The notes: generated by a model from the sequence alone, not told the origin. A stretch of 64,000 nucleotides of DNA from a bacterium (GCA_018062085.1 JAGOSY010000005.1:1-64000); one strand, 5' to 3'; shown: positions 8,494 through 17,159, counted from the first letter of the stretch. A program made the numbers and translations.

Positions 8494-9071
8494 GCTCTTG
8501 AAATTTTTCTACTATAGAGTGTTTTAGGTTGGGCTGGGGCTGGCCTAAAATGCAATACTGATCAGTTAAGCTATCAAGGAAATTGTGAGCAGCCACGATT
8601 CCAGGAAAGTACAAAGTCTTCTGAAGAAGCTGAAACTATTAGGCTTTTGGTTATTGCAGCATCATGATGACTATGGCTGGCGATACTACTAACAGTGGCA
8701 ACTCTTGTATGCAGTTTCTGCAAGGTTAGTCAGAGTCTGTTAAGGTAGTTCCCAATTTGTTTTTCGGTGTGGTCAAGCGCCCACTAACTGATTGGTATCG
8801 AACGTGATAGGTTGTCTTTAGGAAAATGACCCTTGAATACACTGGTTAACCATGCGTGTTTTAGTGGTTTGGAGTAAGGGGTGCCAGCGAGCAATTTCAG
8901 CTATCTTCCCCTTGAGCTCGTAGAAAGCTGCTGATAAATAGCAGCTTTCTGACAGCTTTAAAAATTTGACAAACTGGGTACGATGAAATCGTACCGATAA
9001 GGCAAACACCTTAAGGCAATCTAGTTGCTAGGCATGGCATGCAGACGGTTGTGATATGCGGACTTTGCCGG
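8494..9071. other. Gene-poor region with two perfect hairpins
   Basis: No convincing gene. A 35-codon frame at 8585-8692 (+) starts with GTG after AAGGAAA, encodes a helical peptide with QSLLKKLKLLGFWLL, and could be a remnant; confidence is low. Two perfect inverted repeats lie close together: a 10-bp stem 8923-8932/8940-8949 (GAAAGCTGCT, 7-nt loop) and an 8-bp stem 8977-8984/8988-8995 (GGTACGAT, 3-nt loop). Neither has a T-run, so they do not look like terminators. Confidence 0.4.
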
Positions 9072-9300
9072 TTACCTCTTCTTGAGAAGTTTCCTCCCAT
9101 CAACCCTACGAGCCCCAGCTGGGCTGACATAGCGGTAGAGAGTCTGGCGGCTTATGCCCCGCTCCTGGCACAGCTCATTGACCACTGTGTCGGATTTGCC
9201 CATTGCTGCCTTGGTCATGCACGTTCGCTGGCGTCATTGTGTGGCGACGGCCGCTGACTTTACCCCGTGCTCTGGCTGCGGCCAATTTTTTTGCCCCACT
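9072..9300 (-). pseudogene. Serine resolvase/invertase, C-terminal remnant with frameshift
   Basis: Read on the minus strand. The upstream part (to about 9217) gives KKLAAARARGKVSGRRHTM followed by TPANV, the linker that precedes the DNA-binding domain in Tn3-type resolvases. After a frameshift near 9210-9217 it continues as AAMGKSDTVVNELCQERG, then ISRQTLYRYVSPAGARR and DGRKLLKKR before a stop at 9072-9074. That is a complete resolvase helix-turn-helix. The catalytic N-terminal domain is missing: a stop lies directly upstream, near a TGTCACTTA repeat. This is a dead fragment of a mobile element or integrated plasmid. Confidence 0.72.
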
Positions 9301-9308
9301 TTTTGTGT

Positions 9309-9428
9309 TGTCACTTATACGGCCGTTTGTGAGACAAATTATTTTCAAGCAAAATCAATCGATTTTGTGTCACTTAACCGGTCACTTTATCAATGTTCTA
9401 CAAACCATGGAAATATCGTTAAGTGACA
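9309..9428. repeat. TGTCACTTA repeats, possible recombinase site
   Basis: TGTCACTTA occurs at 9309 and 9368, with an inverted copy at 9418-9428; the last two make an 11-bp inverted repeat (TGTCACTTAAC / GTTAAGTGACA). A shorter GGTCACTTTA lies at about 9380. The cluster directly abuts the broken end of the resolvase remnant, so it may be the old res/crossover site of that element. The role is inferred from position only. Confidence 0.4.
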
Positions 9429-9435
9429 GGGAATG

Positions 9436-9812
9436 AGTTTGAGCTGATAAAACGCTAGAGTGGGGAGTTACGTGCGGTAACTGCTAATCTATCCGGTTTC
9501 GCTAGTCTTGTTACTGATGAATATTAGTGCTTCAATGTTCTTGCTACGCAGCTTTGAAATTATGGTTATCGTATTTGCTAGTCTGAACAATGGGCATTGC
9601 CCGGCTTCGCTGATATCAATAAAACGCTAACATTTTTATTCACTGACCTGGTCAAATTTGGCATCAGACTAAACGAACTCATTTGGTTCGCTTCTTTCTC
9701 TTGAGTCGATCTTCCGATTCATTGGAATAAACTTCGCCACCTTTTGCGCCGGTAGAGCCAGCTGAGTGTAGGCCTTTGGAGATTGCTGGGGTAAGTCAAA
9801 AGTAGAGGCGTT
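9436..9812. other. Intergenic, nothing assigned
   Basis: I see no start-codon-bearing gene. A minus-strand peptide-like stretch (KGLHSAGSTGAKGGEVY) ends at 9679-9681, but it follows a stop and has no start codon. Confidence 0.3.
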
Positions 9813-10136
9813 TCAGGCTTCCACAAGTTTTCGTTTGCCCATTATGACTGTGCCGACTGGGCGCTCTTTGGGGGCAGGGCTGGTGCTTATGTGAATGTCG
9901 TAGCCAAGTTTTTGCATGTATTCGGTGATGCGCTCGATTGAGAATTCATCAAGCTTTCCGTTAATGATTTTCGAGACCTTTGGCTGATCGGCGCCAATTA
10001 GCTTTGCAATTTCGTTCTGATTTTTTTTGCTATTTGCGATGGCTTCCTGGAGCGACATGAACAGATACGACTTCAGTTTCAGCCCTGCAGCCTCTTCTTC
10101 CTTAAATCCAAGGTCCAAAAATACGTTCCTGCTCAT
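9813..10136 (-). CDS. XRE-family helix-turn-helix regulator (antitoxin-like)
   Basis: 107 residues with a central Cro/C1-type helix-turn-helix (SLQEAIANSKKNQNEIAKLI, then GADQPKVSKIINGKLDEFSI) and a C-terminal helix MQKLGYDIHIS, the arrangement seen in HigA-like and XRE antitoxin/regulator proteins. No toxin gene lies directly up- or downstream, so it acts alone or its partner was lost; the neighbouring scar with a resolvase remnant would fit loss. A promoter with a perfect inverted repeat in its spacer lies upstream (10187-10215), which strongly suggests autorepression. Confidence 0.8.
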   Translation of the reverse strand: MSRNVFLDLGFKEEEAAGLKLKSYLFMSLQEAIANSKKNQNEIAKLIGADQPKVSKIINGKLDEFSIERITEYMQKLGYDIHISTSPAPKERPVGTVIMGKRKLVEA

Positions 10137-10186
10137 TTTCTCTTACTCGCTTAACGAGCTACTGGCTCTCTTTTTGTCCGGCCTTC

Positions 10187-10215
10187 ATGTTATGCCAAAA
10201 CTGGCATATCGTCAA
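10187..10215 (-). promoter_or_regulatory. Promoter with operator palindrome for the XRE gene
   Basis: On the minus strand: -35 TTGACG (10210-10215), a 17-bp spacer, then -10 TAACAT (10187-10192). The inverted repeat TATGCCA-AAAC-TGGCATA (10191-10208) fills the spacer. A repressor bound there would block RNA polymerase, so autoregulation by the XRE protein is the likely reading. Confidence 0.65.
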
Positions 10216-10255
10216 TGCTCGTTTTCTTCTGAGCTTTAGTAGCTGTCATGCTTTA

Positions 10256-11089
10256 TTACTTCTTTTCTTTGCTGTGTCCAGCACAGCATGCGCCCACAGG
10301 TTGGCCATTTTTGCCAAGCAAAGGTTTACCCGAAGAGTTACTTGCGGTTTTGCCCGAAGCAGGTGCAGCTTTGCCGCTCGCGCTTTGGGTGGATTTCCCC
10401 GAAGCCTGGCCAGCTTTTGCGCTATTGGTGCCCGCTGCACTGCCGGGCTTGTCCAGGGTCTTCACTGTGCCTGGCTGCCACAGTCTGTTTTTGCGATACT
10501 TCTGAATCACCGCCGTTGGCTCATCAAAGGGATATTCCTTCTCAAACATGATGTCGATGGCTTGCTGAATCTGTTTCATGGATTTGCCTTCGCGCTTCAT
10601 TTTCAGCGCTATGAGCGCTTCTTCTTGGCAGATGTGGCAATCGACGCCGTGATCGGTAGTGAAGCAATCGAGCAAGCTGTCGTGATCATCGGTCATGTCG
10701 CAACCGCAGTAGCAAAAGAGCTTGGCGCAAATCTCGGGACAGAGTTGAGCGGCGGCATAGCCAGATTTGGCGTGACCGAAGAATTTGTTGGGGTCTAAGA
10801 CTGGTGGCTCGCCGGGAACGCTGGGCTTGTCACTAGGATTACCGCTTGGTTTATCGCTGGGGTTCCCGCTTGCCTGAGCACTGGATTTGTCAGTGGGTTT
10901 GTCAGGGCTAGCGCTGGTCGCTTGAGTGGCTGCCTCGGCGTTTGCGGACGTTTTTGCTTCCGGCGTTTGACTGGCTACAGGTGCTGCCGCTGGCTTCACA
11001 GCCGTTTCTGCCACAGCTGAAGAGGTCGGCCAAGCAAGTGTTGCCGCCGTAAGGGAGGCGAGCAGCAGTAACTTGGCTGAAGTGGACAT
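10256..11089 (-). CDS. Secreted PCYCGC-motif protein
   Basis: 277 residues with an N-terminal signal peptide (KLLLLASLTAATLAWPTSSA) and long Ala/Ser/Pro/Lys low-complexity linkers on both sides of a conserved core (about 97-185). The core holds CYCGC (C126, C128, C130), C142 in LLDCF, and CHIC (C151, C154), then KMKREGKSMKQIQQAID, which matches the PCYCGC-motif family of unknown function found in secreted or lipid-anchored bacterial proteins. The Cys pattern suggests metal binding, and a CCAGH tail near the C-terminus may add ligands. The linker has the repeated GNPSDKPS. It is divergent from mnmG. Confidence 0.75.
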   Translation of the reverse strand: MSTSAKLLLLASLTAATLAWPTSSAVAETAVKPAAAPVASQTPEAKTSANAEAATQATSASPDKPTDKSSAQASGNPSDKPSGNPSDKPSVPGEPPVLDPNKFFGHAKSGYAAAQLCPEICAKLFCYCGCDMTDDHDSLLDCFTTDHGVDCHICQEEALIALKMKREGKSMKQIQQAIDIMFEKEYPFDEPTAVIQKYRKNRLWQPGTVKTLDKPGSAAGTNSAKAGQASGKSTQSASGKAAPASGKTASNSSGKPLLGKNGQPVGACCAGHSKEKK

Positions 11090-11268
11090 AGATTAACTGG
11101 ACCTCAGATTCCGGCCTGTTCCAGGCCAACTATGTAACAGATTATAGATAATGACGGCCGATATTGCTGCGATGTTGCGCTATTGCTTCGCCAGCTGGGG
11201 TCTTTTACCATGTTTTTCAAGAGGATTTGTTATCATGAGCAATCTGGTAAGAGATATAGAAAGTGACT

Positions 11269-13155
11269 ATGCAATACGACGTAGTGGTTATAGGCGGCGG
11301 ACACGCCGGGTGCGAAGCAGCAAATGCTAGTGCCCGCATGGGTTTGAGCACCCTGCTATTAGCTGTTAATCTCGACACAATTGGCGCTATGCCATGCAAC
11401 CCAGCCGTTGGCGGCCCTGGCAAAACCCATCTTGCTCGCGAAGTTGACGCTCTGGGCGGAGTTATGGGCATTGCCACCGATGCGACTTACCTACAAATTC
11501 GCATGCTCAATTCGAGCCGTGGCCCAGCGGTGCAGTCTCTGCGTGCTCAGTCAGACAAACGCGAATATTCCGCTTGGATGAAAGAATACATGGAGTCATT
11601 GCCCAATCTCACTTTGAGACAAGGCATGGTGAAAAACCTCTTGCTCACCGATGGCAAAGTTTCAGGTATTGAGCTTGCTTTCGGTGATCAAATTGCTTGT
11701 AAGTCTGCTGTACTCTGCGCTGGTACTTTCCTTGAAGGCACAATCTGGATTGGCAAAGAAACAATGCCAGCTGGCCGGGCCGGTGAATTTCCTGCGGTTG
11801 GCTTGTCTGCTTTCTTGCGTGCGCTCGGCTTCACCACTGGTCGCTTAAAAACTGGCACACCTCCGCGCATTGATGGTCGCACTATTGATTATTCGCAATT
11901 GCCGGTTGTACCGGGCGATGATCAGTTGCAGTTCTTCTCATTCCTCGACAAGCGGCCTGTGCTGCCACAAATTCCCTGCCACCAGACTCGTACAAACGAG
12001 AAAACCCACGAGTTAATTCGTGCCAATTTGCATCAATCGCCAATGTATTCAGGAATGATTCATGGCGTGGGGCCACGTTATTGCCCATCAATTGAAGACA
12101 AAGTTGTGCGCTTCGCTGACAAAGATAGCCACTCGCTATTTTTGGAGCCAGAAGGCCGCTCTACTTACGAGGTCTATCTTCAAGGCTGTTCTACCAGTCT
12201 GCCAGTGGCTGTGCAACACGATATCGTCCATTCACTACCTGGCTTAGAGAACGCATCGATGGTGCGTCCAGCCTATGCTGTGGAATATGATTATCTTCCT
12301 GCCATTCAATTCAACCATGCTTTGATGGCTAAAGATTTGCCTGGATTCTTCGCTGCTGGTCAAATTCTTGGCACCTCTGGCTATGAAGAAGCTGCCGCTC
12401 AAGGCATCATGGCTGGTATCAATGCTGCTCTCTATGCCCTTGATCGCGAGCCCTTTATCTTGCCTCGTTCATCTAGTTACACCGGCACTTTGGTTGATGA
12501 TTTGGTTACCAAAGAAATTGGCGAACCTTATCGTATGATGACTTCGCGTTCTGAGTATCGTCTGCTCTTGCGTCAAGACAATGCTGACATGCGCCTCACT
12601 CCACTTGGTCGCGAAGTTGGTATGGTCGATGATCATCGTTGGGAATTATTTGTCGCTAAACAAGAAGCGATTGATACTGAGAAAAAACGAGTCAAGTCAG
12701 TGCGCATTCATCCCAACCCAGAGTGGGAAGAAGTGCTTGCACCCTACGATGAATCGATGAAGCAGTCGGCTACTTTAGAGGAGCTGTTGCGCCGTCCCAA
12801 AGTTCCATATTCAATTATCAATAAGCTTGCTCCTGCATCAGAAGAAGGCTTTGCTTTTGGATTGGAAGTTGAGACTGATATCAAATATGCTGGTTACATC
12901 GAGCGTCAGCGCTTGCTCATTGCTCAAACTGAAAAGCTTGATGGCTTCAAACTGCCCGTTGATTTCAATTATCTGGCGTCAGACCATTTGTCAAAAGAAG
13001 CACGAGAGAAATTGAACAAAATTCGCCCTATGACATTAGGTCAGGCTTCGCGCATCGGTGGTGTCAGCCCTGCTGATATCTCAGTATTGATGGTGCTTCT
13101 GGAGCAACAGCGTCGAGCAGATAACGCTCGCGATAAGGCTGGCGTTTCTGTTTAA
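11269..13155 (+). CDS. mnmG: tRNA uridine-5-carboxymethylaminomethyl modification enzyme MnmG (GidA)
   Basis: FAD-dependent enzyme that, with MnmE, installs the cmnm5 group on the wobble uridine of certain tRNAs, in the cytoplasm. 628 residues from ATG 11269 (GTG 11263 adds two residues); full family length. Visible signatures are the N-terminal FAD motif VVVIGGGHAGCEAA, NPAVGGPGKTHLAREVDALG, GTFLEGTIWIG, GRLKTGTPPRIDGRTID, an FFAAGQILGTSGYEEAAAQG segment, and the C-terminal RIGGVSPADISVLMVLL that contacts MnmE. The next gene follows after 7 bp, so the two are probably co-transcribed. This is the clearest housekeeping marker in the window. Confidence 0.98.
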   Translation: MQYDVVVIGGGHAGCEAANASARMGLSTLLLAVNLDTIGAMPCNPAVGGPGKTHLAREVDALGGVMGIATDATYLQIRMLNSSRGPAVQSLRAQSDKREYSAWMKEYMESLPNLTLRQGMVKNLLLTDGKVSGIELAFGDQIACKSAVLCAGTFLEGTIWIGKETMPAGRAGEFPAVGLSAFLRALGFTTGRLKTGTPPRIDGRTIDYSQLPVVPGDDQLQFFSFLDKRPVLPQIPCHQTRTNEKTHELIRANLHQSPMYSGMIHGVGPRYCPSIEDKVVRFADKDSHSLFLEPEGRSTYEVYLQGCSTSLPVAVQHDIVHSLPGLENASMVRPAYAVEYDYLPAIQFNHALMAKDLPGFFAAGQILGTSGYEEAAAQGIMAGINAALYALDREPFILPRSSSYTGTLVDDLVTKEIGEPYRMMTSRSEYRLLLRQDNADMRLTPLGREVGMVDDHRWELFVAKQEAIDTEKKRVKSVRIHPNPEWEEVLAPYDESMKQSATLEELLRRPKVPYSIINKLAPASEEGFAFGLEVETDIKYAGYIERQRLLIAQTEKLDGFKLPVDFNYLASDHLSKEAREKLNKIRPMTLGQASRIGGVSPADISVLMVLLEQQRRADNARDKAGVSV

Positions 13156-13162
13156 GACTTCT

Positions 13163-14155
13163 ATGCCTGCGAGATTCTGTGTTGGTGGAGCCGCTCTGGC
13201 GCTCAGTGTTGCTGCGCTGCCATTGCTCATGGAGCTGTCATTTCAGCAAAGTTCCTCCCAAGAATTTTTCGCGCTTGCAGCACAAGCTCAAGAAAAAGCC
13301 ACCTTCAAATTGTCTGGCGGAATTTCGCACAGTGATTCACTGGAGCCCCTGCCAGTGAGCGAAAGAGTTGGTGCTGCTCTGGGTGGTAATGCTGGCGCCA
13401 CTGTTCCATCTAATATTCCGCCTTCGAATACTCCACCTGCCAATACTCCGCCTGCGCTGGTTAATCCTTATCGCAACTCGAATGCGAGCAGCGGCATCAC
13501 CCCTGCGGTTACCAGCCCTGTAAGAATGCAGCCTCAAGTACCGCCGCCCAATCAACTCTATTATTCGCGCACCCCTCATATCGATCCTGGCCAAGCACTT
13601 TATCGAAAACGACTACGTGAGGCAGCGGAACAAAATTTGCTAGCTACAACGCCAAGACGGCCGACTCGGGTGCAAATCAAGGTTCCGTTTTGGTTAGCTG
13701 GCCAGTGGCAACGTACTGAAACCAATGAGCTATCGCGCAAGGAATTGCCGAGCGGCAAAGAACTTAAAGCAGTTGGCAAACAAGTTGCTCGTGTTACTGA
13801 TGTCTTTGGCACCTACAAAGATAGGCGCGGCAACGTTTTCATGATTGTGCCATTGGGCGCAGGCGGTGCTGTTGATCGTGGTTTTGCCGTCGACTATCAT
13901 CGTGTCAAAAAATACGAGATGATTTTAGATGGCAAAAATTCGGCTGTAATTAAAGTGCAGGCCAGCCATCAAGTTGTGAGCAAGAAAGATAAGAGAGTGG
14001 TCGAAGCCTATCAAGACGAAGAGCTTAACCGCTATACCCTGATACGCGATGGCCTGGTGAAGAATGATAGTTCGGTCAAGGTTTTTGACCAACTTGGGCA
14101 ACCAAAATTGATTACTCGCGCTGTTTCTACCGAGCGCCGGGTAAAGAGAATATGA
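13163..14155 (+). CDS. Secreted protein with WLAGQW motif domain
   Basis: 330 residues from ATG 13163. The N-terminus is a signal peptide or anchor (CVGGAALALSVAALPLLMEL). A Pro/Asn/Ser-rich linker with NTPPANTPPA-type repeats (about 75-140) leads to a C-terminal domain that begins IKVPFWLAGQWQRTETNELS. The WLAGxWQ phrase recurs in cyanobacterial proteins of unknown function whose barrel-like domain resembles lipocalins; this comparison is from memory. The gene starts 7 bp after mnmG and may be translated from the same transcript. No enzyme motif visible. Confidence 0.65.
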   Translation: MPARFCVGGAALALSVAALPLLMELSFQQSSSQEFFALAAQAQEKATFKLSGGISHSDSLEPLPVSERVGAALGGNAGATVPSNIPPSNTPPANTPPALVNPYRNSNASSGITPAVTSPVRMQPQVPPPNQLYYSRTPHIDPGQALYRKRLREAAEQNLLATTPRRPTRVQIKVPFWLAGQWQRTETNELSRKELPSGKELKAVGKQVARVTDVFGTYKDRRGNVFMIVPLGAGGAVDRGFAVDYHRVKKYEMILDGKNSAVIKVQASHQVVSKKDKRVVEAYQDEELNRYTLIRDGLVKNDSSVKVFDQLGQPKLITRAVSTERRVKRI

Positions 14156-14248
14156 ATGACCAACAGAATTTGAATGACAAAGAGCGTATGAGTAAGTGCA
14201 AGTAGAAAGTGCTGTTAGAAATTGAAATTAGAAAGTCGTGGGATTTGT

Positions 14249-14866
14249 ATGGTTACTGAACAGTTAGGCTTCGATGCAATCAATTTGCGCCTTGAGGGCT
14301 GGACTGCCGTGCACGCTGATAGCCAACGGCGGCAGTGGATGCGAGACGCTGAAGGCGATGAGTTTGCCAGCACGCTCTTGCTCACCTACCAGCCCGAAGC
14401 GCTTGAAGGAATTGATTTAGACGACCATGTGGGTGTGCGCAAGGCCGTGCGTGAAATCGCTGACGGGGCGGGCCAGATTATGGTCTCTGTCGATGTTGTC
14501 GGTGCTGCTGGAGTGCCTGCCTTGTGGTACATACTGAAGCAGAATCAAGCACCCAGCGGCATGGTCTATTCTGGCTGTTTGATATTGCCATTCACTAATA
14601 GTTTCTTTACCCTGCAATTGATGTGCATGGAGACCGGTATCACTGGCATTCGCGAAGCGATCGTCATGGATCGCTTCATTGCTTCTGGTGTTTCTATCCG
14701 CGAATTATCTGAGTCAGCAACGCGCTTTGAGCACGGCACAGCCAAAGGGCACTATTCTCCTGATGCCCCTGAGCACGATGTGCAATTCCCTAACCATCCG
14801 CTTTCAAAAGTGCGCCGTTATTTTAGAGACATTCTGTCGGTGCTATCGATCAAGGGTGTTTATTGA
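14249..14866 (+). CDS. Hypothetical protein (205 aa)
   Basis: Soluble protein read from ATG 14249; a TTG at 14222 would add nine unremarkable residues. The composition is balanced and globular, with conserved-looking stretches LRLEGWTAVHADSQRRQWMR and PALWYILKQNQAPSGMVYSG, but I recognise no family. It lies about 90 bp after the secreted WLAGQW protein and converges with the antitoxin gene at 14899. Confidence 0.6.
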   Translation: MVTEQLGFDAINLRLEGWTAVHADSQRRQWMRDAEGDEFASTLLLTYQPEALEGIDLDDHVGVRKAVREIADGAGQIMVSVDVVGAAGVPALWYILKQNQAPSGMVYSGCLILPFTNSFFTLQLMCMETGITGIREAIVMDRFIASGVSIRELSESATRFEHGTAKGHYSPDAPEHDVQFPNHPLSKVRRYFRDILSVLSIKGVY

Positions 14867-14898
14867 ATTGATCGGTTTAGAGTACCGTATCTGACTAG

Positions 14899-15126
14899 TT
14901 AATCGCCCAAGCCAAGCTGTTCTCTTACCGATGCGCTGGTGTGGATTTGTTCTTTGCCAGAGCGGCTGCGCTCAAGAGTTGCTTCAGCCAAATAGCAGTC
15001 TTCGATCTCGTCTATATTGTCTTCCACCATTTGCTTGATGTAAAAGCTTTTAGCGCGCCCTGTTTCCTTTGCAAGAATACTCAAAAGTTCTTCTATTTCT
15101 GGGGCGAATCTAACTGAAGTAGTCAT
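14899..15126 (-). CDS. Ribbon-helix-helix antitoxin-like protein, orphan
   Basis: 75 residues. MTTSVRFAPEIEELLSILAK followed by RAKSFYIKQMVEDNIDEIED is a typical N-terminal ribbon-helix-helix dimer of RelB/StbD-like antitoxins, followed by the acidic, unstructured tail that normally wraps the toxin. In type II modules the toxin gene would follow immediately, but downstream there is only a 33-bp gap and a convergent gene, so the toxin is missing. A perfect 14-bp palindrome upstream (15140-15153) is the likely operator. Confidence 0.75.
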   Translation of the reverse strand: MTTSVRFAPEIEELLSILAKETGRAKSFYIKQMVEDNIDEIEDCYLAEATLERSRSGKEQIHTSASVREQLGLGD

Positions 15127-15139
15127 AGGTGCTTACTCG

Positions 15140-15153
15140 CAATACATGTATTG
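15140..15153 (-). promoter_or_regulatory. Palindromic operator of the RHH antitoxin gene
   Basis: Perfect 14-bp palindrome CAATACATGTATTG, 14 bp before the start codon. On the minus strand, TACAAT (-10) preceded at 17 bp by TTGGAA (-35) lies just upstream, so a bound RHH protein would cover the transcription start. Confidence 0.55.
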
Positions 15154-15227
15154 ATTGTATTACTGGTGTGATAAATTTCCAAATCCTTTGTTCCGGTGGC
15201 GGTTGCGGGTCAGTTGGGTGGCATCAC

Positions 15228-15842
15228 CTATAGCAAACCTAAAGTAAGGTCGTCGATTAGTTTGGCTCTGGTTTTGAAAACGAGGTTTTCTTCAGCAATG
15301 AGGCTAAAAGGAGACCTCCATTCGGAGCCGCCACAGTTAGTTCCAAGTCGAGGATCTATGGAACTGTAGTAGCAAAGAGTGTTGTCTAGAAAATAGAGTC
15401 GGGTCATAATCAGCTCTTGAGCATTTGGGTCTGTGACCCCCACTATTTGCTGGGCTTCGTATTGGCTGTCGGGAACTCCGCGCTCTCTCAGTTTTGCAGT
15501 TCTGAGATAGATGGCTTCTCTGACTTCGTCTCCGGTCGCAGTCAATGGAAGCTTTAGTACTATTTTGCATAAGTTTAAATGACGGTCTATTGCTAATCCA
15601 ATCACAACCCCAGCCAGTCCTGGTCTAGGATGGGGATGCATGATCTCGTACATTTCCTTGTCTGTAGGGCTCCATGTTTTTCTGATCTCAGCGCTGATGG
15701 GAGGTAGCTTACGCCAATGTATATCTACCCAAGCTTGTGCTCTCAATTGATTGAGAGAGTTGCTGGATAAAAACAGTGCGACAGAAATAACGGCAGCGCA
15801 TGCGCTCAAGCGCATTTTGAGAATTCTGGGTAGAAGGATCAT
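15228..15842 (-). CDS. Secreted hypothetical protein
   Basis: 204 residues, starting with a signal peptide (MRLSACAAVISVALFLSSNS; the Met at residue 10 may be the true start). The mature part has a KLPPISAEIRKTWSP stretch, then a helical domain with VREAIYLRTAKLRERGVP and paired Cys residues. A TonB-like or energy-transducer fold is possible from the phrase KIVLKLPLTATGDEVREAI but cannot be shown. No family recognised. Confidence 0.55.
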   Translation of the reverse strand: MILLPRILKMRLSACAAVISVALFLSSNSLNQLRAQAWVDIHWRKLPPISAEIRKTWSPTDKEMYEIMHPHPRPGLAGVVIGLAIDRHLNLCKIVLKLPLTATGDEVREAIYLRTAKLRERGVPDSQYEAQQIVGVTDPNAQELIMTRLYFLDNTLCYYSSIDPRLGTNCGGSEWRSPFSLIAEENLVFKTRAKLIDDLTLGLL

Positions 15843-16142
15843 CTTTATTTGGCCTCAATTGCCTTTCCATTTTGCGGCTAGCGAATGGACCGGACAATGG
15901 TGTCATTCCCAATGCCTCCGCCGCTGCATCTATGCACCGCCTGATATTCTGTGCATACTTGTGGACGGAATTCTAAAAGAGCTAGTGAAATGCTTACCTG
16001 TTTGTTTTTACTTCTTGTCGCTTTTTGACCCAGAACCAGTAATGCACTTCGATTCCGGTGGCGGCGCTCTCAACCCGCAAATTCAAGATCAATAGTTGCT
16101 AGTGACGGCTCTGTTTCGGGCCAATGTGGAGGCTTTAAGCTT
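15843..16142. other. Intergenic 300 bp between divergent genes
   Basis: Holds the promoters of the divergent genes at 15842 and 16143. A GTGGAGG ribosome site for the TTG start at 16143 lies at 16126-16132. A plus-strand open frame crosses the region, but it overlaps the minus-strand gene and has no protein-like pattern. Confidence 0.4.
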
Positions 16143-17159
16143 TTGAGTACTTCGACTGACAGACCGACAAGAACTAAGGCGCTGCTAGCGGTTGCTTTCG
16201 CTGGAAGTATGCTCACTTCGCAACTGCCGGCACTTTGCCAACAACCGCCTGCGGATCCTTCCTCTGCTTCTTTTTCTTCTTCTATGATTGAAGTTATTGC
16301 AACGAATGCAATATCAACGCCTGAAGAAAAGGCTTACTATTTGCTGCAGCTAGCGCATAGCTATTTATCGGGCAGCAATCCAACTAATTTCGAAACATAC
16401 ATTAAGGCGCGCTTGGGGCCGACGGGCAATTGCAGGCCCCTATACGGTTGGGGGAGGGGTGAACATCCATTAGTGTCATTGGCAAATGACGTTTCTGTGC
16501 TTAGTCATTCTGCGGCTTCAACAGCTCAGTTTGGAGCTGGTTTAAAGAGGTTTCCAGTTGAAAGTCGTGCCGTTACAGATAAGGCTGTCGAAGCTGCTAT
16601 TGCTCAACTGGGTCAAGGTTTTAAGAACCCTGAGGCATTGAACATGTATTTAATCGCTTCTTGCCTGTCTCAAATAACAGGAAACACGCTGAACGAGCAG
16701 AAGTGCAATAAAGTGCTGAATGAAGCGATTCAGGCCTGTGAAGCCGATAATGTTGTGGATAGCGTCCAAATTAAGATAGTTTCTTCAATCTTAAATTCAA
16801 TGGCCTATGGTCTTGTGCCTATACGCATTCCCGACTACCAAGAGCAATCACCTGTCAAAGTGCCAACATTTGGCATGAAAGACGTTGATGAATGTGAGCG
16901 ACTCAAGTTGAGAGCGACAGCCATACTAGACCGATTGCCTACTACGGATCAGGCTCGAAGAAAAGCTCATCGCGATTTGAGCCTTTGGTACTCGTATTTT
17001 GGAAAGTGCGAAGAGTCTCTTAAAGAAAAACAGGAACTGTTTAATTTGGTTGGAGTGAAGGACGACAGAATTTTATATCCGCAATCAGGTGCCTGTGGCC
17101 ATCTTGTTTGGTGGTCCGCGGAGAAATTAGGACACACTGGAAGTTGCGGAATGGGCTAG
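16143..17159 (+). CDS. Secreted helical-repeat protein A with Cys-rich tail (possible MNIO substrate)
   Basis: 338 residues from TTG 16143 (GGAGG ribosome site). The basic start plus ALLAVAFAGSMLTSQLPALC is a signal peptide. The mature protein is helical, TPR/SEL-like in feel, with EEKAYYLLQLAHSYLSG and LNSMAYGLVPIRIPDYQ. The C-terminus reads GVKDDRILYPQSGACGH, then WWS and finally CGMG. This tail, the signal peptide and the middle are shared with the next gene, so the two are tandem paralogues. They lie directly upstream of a DUF692/MNIO enzyme, a family known to modify Cys residues in peptides, often near a C-terminus and in CG-rich motifs. That the tail is the substrate is inference. Confidence 0.72.
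   Translation: MSTSTDRPTRTKALLAVAFAGSMLTSQLPALCQQPPADPSSASFSSSMIEVIATNAISTPEEKAYYLLQLAHSYLSGSNPTNFETYIKARLGPTGNCRPLYGWGRGEHPLVSLANDVSVLSHSAASTAQFGAGLKRFPVESRAVTDKAVEAAIAQLGQGFKNPEALNMYLIASCLSQITGNTLNEQKCNKVLNEAIQACEADNVVDSVQIKIVSSILNSMAYGLVPIRIPDYQEQSPVKVPTFGMKDVDECERLKLRATAILDRLPTTDQARRKAHRDLSLWYSYFGKCEESLKEKQELFNLVGVKDDRILYPQSGACGHLVWWSAEKLGHTGSCGMG

Noticed and set aside
9679..9790. Minus-strand peptide KGLHSAGSTGAKGGEVY... ending at 9679
   Set aside because: Protein-like in composition, but bounded upstream by a stop with no start codon; it may be a remnant and cannot be supported as a gene.
15751..16095. 114-codon plus-strand frame
   Set aside because: Overlaps the secreted-protein gene on the minus strand, and the sequence is rich in Cys and Trp without pattern.
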